Shown here in pieces: positions 61,297 through 64,000 of a stretch of DNA of 64,000 nt. Every line of letters begins with the position of its first letter. Position 1 is the first letter of the stretch. A model generated the notes under the pieces. It did no database searches, had not been told where the DNA came from, and saw nothing but the letters and a program-made list of their open reading frames with translations. Source of the DNA: Nitrospira_E sp052156535 (GTDB taxonomy: Bacteria > Nitrospirota > Nitrospiria > Nitrospirales > UBA8639); the NCBI RefSeq assembly GCF_052156535.1, contig NZ_JBQKUP010000024.1, forward strand, positions 1-64,000, written 5' to 3'. The translations under genes and the position numbers were made by a program.

Positions 61297-61992
61297 ATGA
61301 ATACTGAGACATCCCAAGTCGTGGTTTCACGGCGAAAGTTTAGTGGGAAACAGGTTATTCTTTTTGTCGGGCTTGCGGTGTTGGCCACGGGGTTGGGTGT
61401 CATATGGTGGATGAACCAGTACGTGTATGCCACAATGTTTCAACCGACCCGACTGGCTGAATCGGAGCAGCAGGTTTTGAATGCCAAAATGACTTACTTA
61501 CTTCAGTCGGCCGATGCCGCTTCTTCATCTGTGTCCCAACCTTCCCCGTCCACACTAGACGCGGCCCTTGAACCAGTGCCCTATTCTGAAGCCGATGGGA
61601 ATCGGGAGATTCAATTAACCGAGCGGGAAGTGAATGCCTTGATTGCCACCGATTCGTATATGGCCAGACATGTGGCTGTTGATATGGCGGACGACCTCGT
61701 CAGTGTCCAACTGGTGGTCCCGATTAATCACGAGATGCCCATTGTGGGTGGAAAGATGTTGAAACTTAATTTTGGACTGGAGCTCAGTTATACGAATGGG
61801 AAGCCTGTGGTGGCGATGCGGGGTATTAGTCTCGGTGGCATTCCGCTTCCCAGTGCCTGGTGGGGAGATATTAAGAATACCAACCTGGTGGAAGAATATG
61901 GTGGCTCAGGTGGATTTTGGGATCAATTTTCGAAGGGTGTCGAGGATATGAAAATCCAGGATGGTCAATTGTATGTCATGTTGAAAGAGTAG
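61297..61992 (+). CDS. Membrane-anchored protein of unknown function
   Basis: 231 residues, divergent from the M48 gene. One transmembrane segment near residues 20-40 (VILFVGLAVLATGLGVIWW) and a periplasmic domain with a Ser/Pro linker, then IQLTEREVNALIATDSYMARHVAVDMADD and WGDIKNTNLVEEYG. The order and blocks recall the DUF2140/YpmS-type lipid-binding fold but this is uncertain. Good GGGAGAGGC ribosome site upstream. Confidence 0.7.
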   Translation: MNTETSQVVVSRRKFSGKQVILFVGLAVLATGLGVIWWMNQYVYATMFQPTRLAESEQQVLNAKMTYLLQSADAASSSVSQPSPSTLDAALEPVPYSEADGNREIQLTEREVNALIATDSYMARHVAVDMADDLVSVQLVVPINHEMPIVGGKMLKLNFGLELSYTNGKPVVAMRGISLGGIPLPSAWWGDIKNTNLVEEYGGSGGFWDQFSKGVEDMKIQDGQLYVMLKE

Positions 61993-62387
61993 TCGTCGCC
62001 CATTTCCAGCGCAAGACGGTTCATTCGCCTAGAACATGGCTGAATTTCAAGCATTTCAGTAACATCATCCTCTCTCCTTTCGACTTTCGCGCCGCCCCAG
62101 GCGAAAAGAAATTTCCCACCCGGTGCCGTTTATCTCCAGCCGTTTGGGTTGAAGTGCTCACGGCCGCCTTGGAGTTTCCGTTCTCCGGTTGCTGCTTTTT
62201 GGTGGTACAGTCTCCCTCGTTGTCTTGTATGCCATCTTCAATCCTTCGGATAGTATTCCCCCTCTTTTTTTTTCATGCCCAGCGTAGTTGGTAGATTCTG
62301 AGCTTTCATGTTTTGGGTGATATCGTTGGCGAATCTTCAGCCACTGGTAGAAAACGAACCATAGATCACTGAATGAGAGAACGGGCT
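61993..62387. other. Gene-free region
   Basis: About 395 bases between a plus and a minus gene with convergent orientation. Contains a T-tract at about 62264-62274 but no stem before it was clear. No gene recognised. Confidence 0.4.
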
Positions 62388-63065
62388 TTATTGGTCTGCG
62401 GGATTTCCCGGAATTACCAGGCACGTCATAGGCGGGATGGCGGCCCAATATAAGGCTTGCGCTTCGGCAGGATCAAGTGAGAGCACCAGGTATTGGTGTG
62501 ACCCTCCCCAGGACGCCATTCTGGCTGTGACCTGTCGCCCCCAGCCGGCAATTTGATGCCCCAGGTTTGCCCAAAAGGAGGGGAGGTGAGGGGGTTGGAC
62601 CAGAATGGTCAGGGATTCTTGAAAGGTGAGCTCATAGCGAGTGGGCATGTTGCTGACGGTTAACGGAGTGATGGGATCTTCCGGCGAAGATTCCTGAGAT
62701 AAATCTGATGGGGGAGAAATGGGCAGGGGAGAGACCGATGGGTCTTTCGTCTGGAGGTGCAGTACGGTTGAGTGGGTGAGAGGGGCTCCGATCCACTTGG
62801 CGCCGGTTAGAGGAAATGTCCGCAGTGGGATGCCACGGGCTTTGAGCAATACGATGTTTTTGTCGGTATCGACGATGAAATAGAGAGATTTGGTTTTTGC
62901 CATTTGCAGCTCTTGTTCAGCGGGAGGAGAAGAGGTTTTTTGTTGAGCCCCGCTCTGGGAAGAACAGGCTTCTCCCAGGACAAGCATGAGGAGAAGCATC
63001 CACACCAAGTAGGAGCTGATGGTTTGGAGTGGCCAGTGGATGAAAAACGGCTTGTGAGGATTCAA
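62388..63065 (-). CDS. Probable lipoprotein, unknown
   Basis: 225 residues from a TTG at 63065 overlapping the L,D-transpeptidase stop (ATTGA). N-terminal hydrophobic segment with LGEAC at about 31-35, a plausible lipoprotein cleavage site. The rest is a low-complexity linker and a beta-rich domain with ELTFQESLTILVQPP. No enzyme motif. Its position right after the L,D-transpeptidase suggests a shared role at the cell wall. Start is uncertain; ATG at 62999 would remove part of the signal. Confidence 0.65.
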   Translation of the reverse strand: MNPHKPFFIHWPLQTISSYLVWMLLLMLVLGEACSSQSGAQQKTSSPPAEQELQMAKTKSLYFIVDTDKNIVLLKARGIPLRTFPLTGAKWIGAPLTHSTVLHLQTKDPSVSPLPISPPSDLSQESSPEDPITPLTVSNMPTRYELTFQESLTILVQPPHLPSFWANLGHQIAGWGRQVTARMASWGGSHQYLVLSLDPAEAQALYWAAIPPMTCLVIPGNPADQ

Positions 63066-63700
63066 TAGATGATCAGGGTGGTGCCAAGGGGCACGTGGTG
63101 AAAGACATATTCAAGCGGTTCATCTCCGAGTCTGATGCAGCCATGGGTGACGTTGGTGCCCAGCGTTCGCGTATACAGCGTGCCATGGATGAAATAGCCA
63201 TTGCCGAAACCAAGGGCATAGTCTCCCAGCACGCCCGTTTCAATCCGGTCTTGGGGTTTGGTTGGAATGGGTTGCCCCTCTTCAATGAAGGCCCAATCGG
63301 GTTTGTTCCAGGCCGGATTTTTAATTTTACTGGAAATCGTAAACACCCCACGCGGAGTATCGAACACCCATCCGTTGCCGGGATTGCGGGGATCTTGCAG
63401 TCGTGCCCCGCTGCCGGTTGAAGCCACGGCACTGTAGAGAATTCGATTGCCCTTTCGAAGGGATACCCGATTTTGAGCCGTATCGACCACGAGGTAGATG
63501 CCCTTGGGTGCCGTGGCAAGGAGATCGAGACCGGAAGGATAAAACGGGATGTGTGCTTCCTGGGGGTGGATCGTCACCGGGACCACGGCTGGGGTGCGCT
63601 TTGGAGCCTGGGGAGGAGAAGCCCCAAGTGCCGTTGTCACGACGACGAGCAGGCTCAGCAGAAGTGTCTGGCGTGAGTGGGGGGGCATGAAGGATATCAT
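63062..63700 (-). CDS. L,D-transpeptidase (YkuD)
   Basis: 212 residues from the ATG at 63700; the next ATG (63688) is also possible. Signal segment (LLLSLLVVVTTALG), then a YkuD domain with FIHGTLYTRTLGTNVTHGCIRLGDEPLEYVF: catalytic Cys in THGCIR. Forms 3-3 peptide crosslinks or lipoprotein links in peptidoglycan. Starts 2 nt after the stop of the upstream gene (TAAG-ATG), and is followed by the lipoprotein gene. Tandem with another YkuD gene. Confidence 0.9.
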   Translation of the reverse strand: MISFMPPHSRQTLLLSLLVVVTTALGASPPQAPKRTPAVVPVTIHPQEAHIPFYPSGLDLLATAPKGIYLVVDTAQNRVSLRKGNRILYSAVASTGSGARLQDPRNPGNGWVFDTPRGVFTISSKIKNPAWNKPDWAFIEEGQPIPTKPQDRIETGVLGDYALGFGNGYFIHGTLYTRTLGTNVTHGCIRLGDEPLEYVFHHVPLGTTLIIY

Positions 63701-63701
63701 C

Positions 63702-64000
63702 TTATTCTGTGCGGGCGAAGGAGGCGGCAAGCGTACGGGGTTTGTGCCACCGTTCATTCCGTTCCTGAATATGGACTTCCAACTGGTGTAAGGAGGTCAC
63801 GACGTCATTGTCCCGGTTCAGTGCCCCTACGATGGTGACCGGCGTTCCGACGTTTACCCGTTCGAATACGTCACCCATCGCGGAATTTTCCAAGGCAATG
63901 CACCCGTTGGTGGTTTCTTCGTTATTGGGATCTTCGCCATGAATTTCAATCAGGCTGCCGATTGACCGTTTCTGGGGCACCAGGCCCTTGGCTTTAGCCT
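63702..64000 (-). CDS. L,D-transpeptidase family protein (5' part outside window)
   Basis: Minus-strand frame open to the right edge. The visible part includes SLIEIHGEDPN and TTNGCIALENSAMGDVF, the catalytic-Cys motif of YkuD enzymes, followed by VNVGTPVTIVGAL. The N-terminus is beyond the window. It is followed directly by a second YkuD gene, so this is a tandem pair in one operon. Confidence 0.85.
   Translation of the reverse strand, partial: AKAKGLVPQKRSIGSLIEIHGEDPNNEETTNGCIALENSAMGDVFERVNVGTPVTIVGALNRDNDVVTSLHQLEVHIQERNERWHKPRTLAASFARTE

Overview
The window reads as about 64 kb of chromosome from a free-living Gram-negative bacterium. Protein character, the PEP-CTERM-type regulator pair PrsK/PrsR, hopanoid-type squalene genes, a large pyruvate phosphate dikinase and near-balanced base composition all fit a Nitrospira-like member of the Nitrospirota. 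That placement is inference; there is no rRNA gene here to prove it. No tRNA, rRNA, CRISPR array, integrase or transposase was recognised.

Layout. 1-1125: 5' part of a secreted Fn3/Ig-like protein (minus strand). 1.9-5.6 kb: a three-gene histidine kinase / exported coiled-coil protein / sigma-54 activator operon arranged like glrK-qseG-glrR. 6.4-9.9 kb: prsK-prsR. 10.0-20.8 kb (minus strand): argC-argJ; two bifunctional-nuclease paralogues with rplM-rpsI and a clear terminator; and uppS-cdsA-dxr-rseP-proS, which links undecaprenyl, phospholipid, isoprenoid and envelope-stress functions. 21.0-25.2 kb (plus strand): tldD, tldE/pmbA, an unknown gene and plsC. 25.2-30.8 kb: an accessory stretch of four unusual minus-strand genes (HNH endonuclease, alpha/beta hydrolase plus membrane protein, small membrane protein), each single gene or gene pair separated from the next by copies of a composite repeat. 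30.8-33.8 kb: family-4 uracil-DNA glycosylase and hpnE-hpnD. 34.2-43.5 kb: SH3 protein, YjbQ, unknowns, PHP phosphoesterase, a FolB-methyltransferase fusion, a cupredoxin, and glyQ-glyS. 43.7-51.6 kb: ppdK (zinc-ribbon insert and histone-like tail), ribD, an EcsC-family protein, an esterase and a YdjM-like membrane protein. 52.1-59.6 kb: two very large minus-strand genes, a RecB-like nuclease/DEDD exonuclease/SF1 helicase and an SMC-like zinc-hook ATPase ending in LexA/S24-like domains. 60.2-64.0 kb: envelope genes (M48 protease, L,D-transpeptidases, lipoprotein).

The most novel candidate is the 52.1-59.6 kb pair: a DNA-sensing-type ATPase carrying an apparent Ser/Lys S24 peptidase domain next to a multi-nuclease helicase, which looks like an undescribed defence or DNA-repair unit. 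Second is the repeat family, whose copies sit just past the stop codons of the island genes and of two flanking conserved genes. Base-composition remarks are by eye, not computed.
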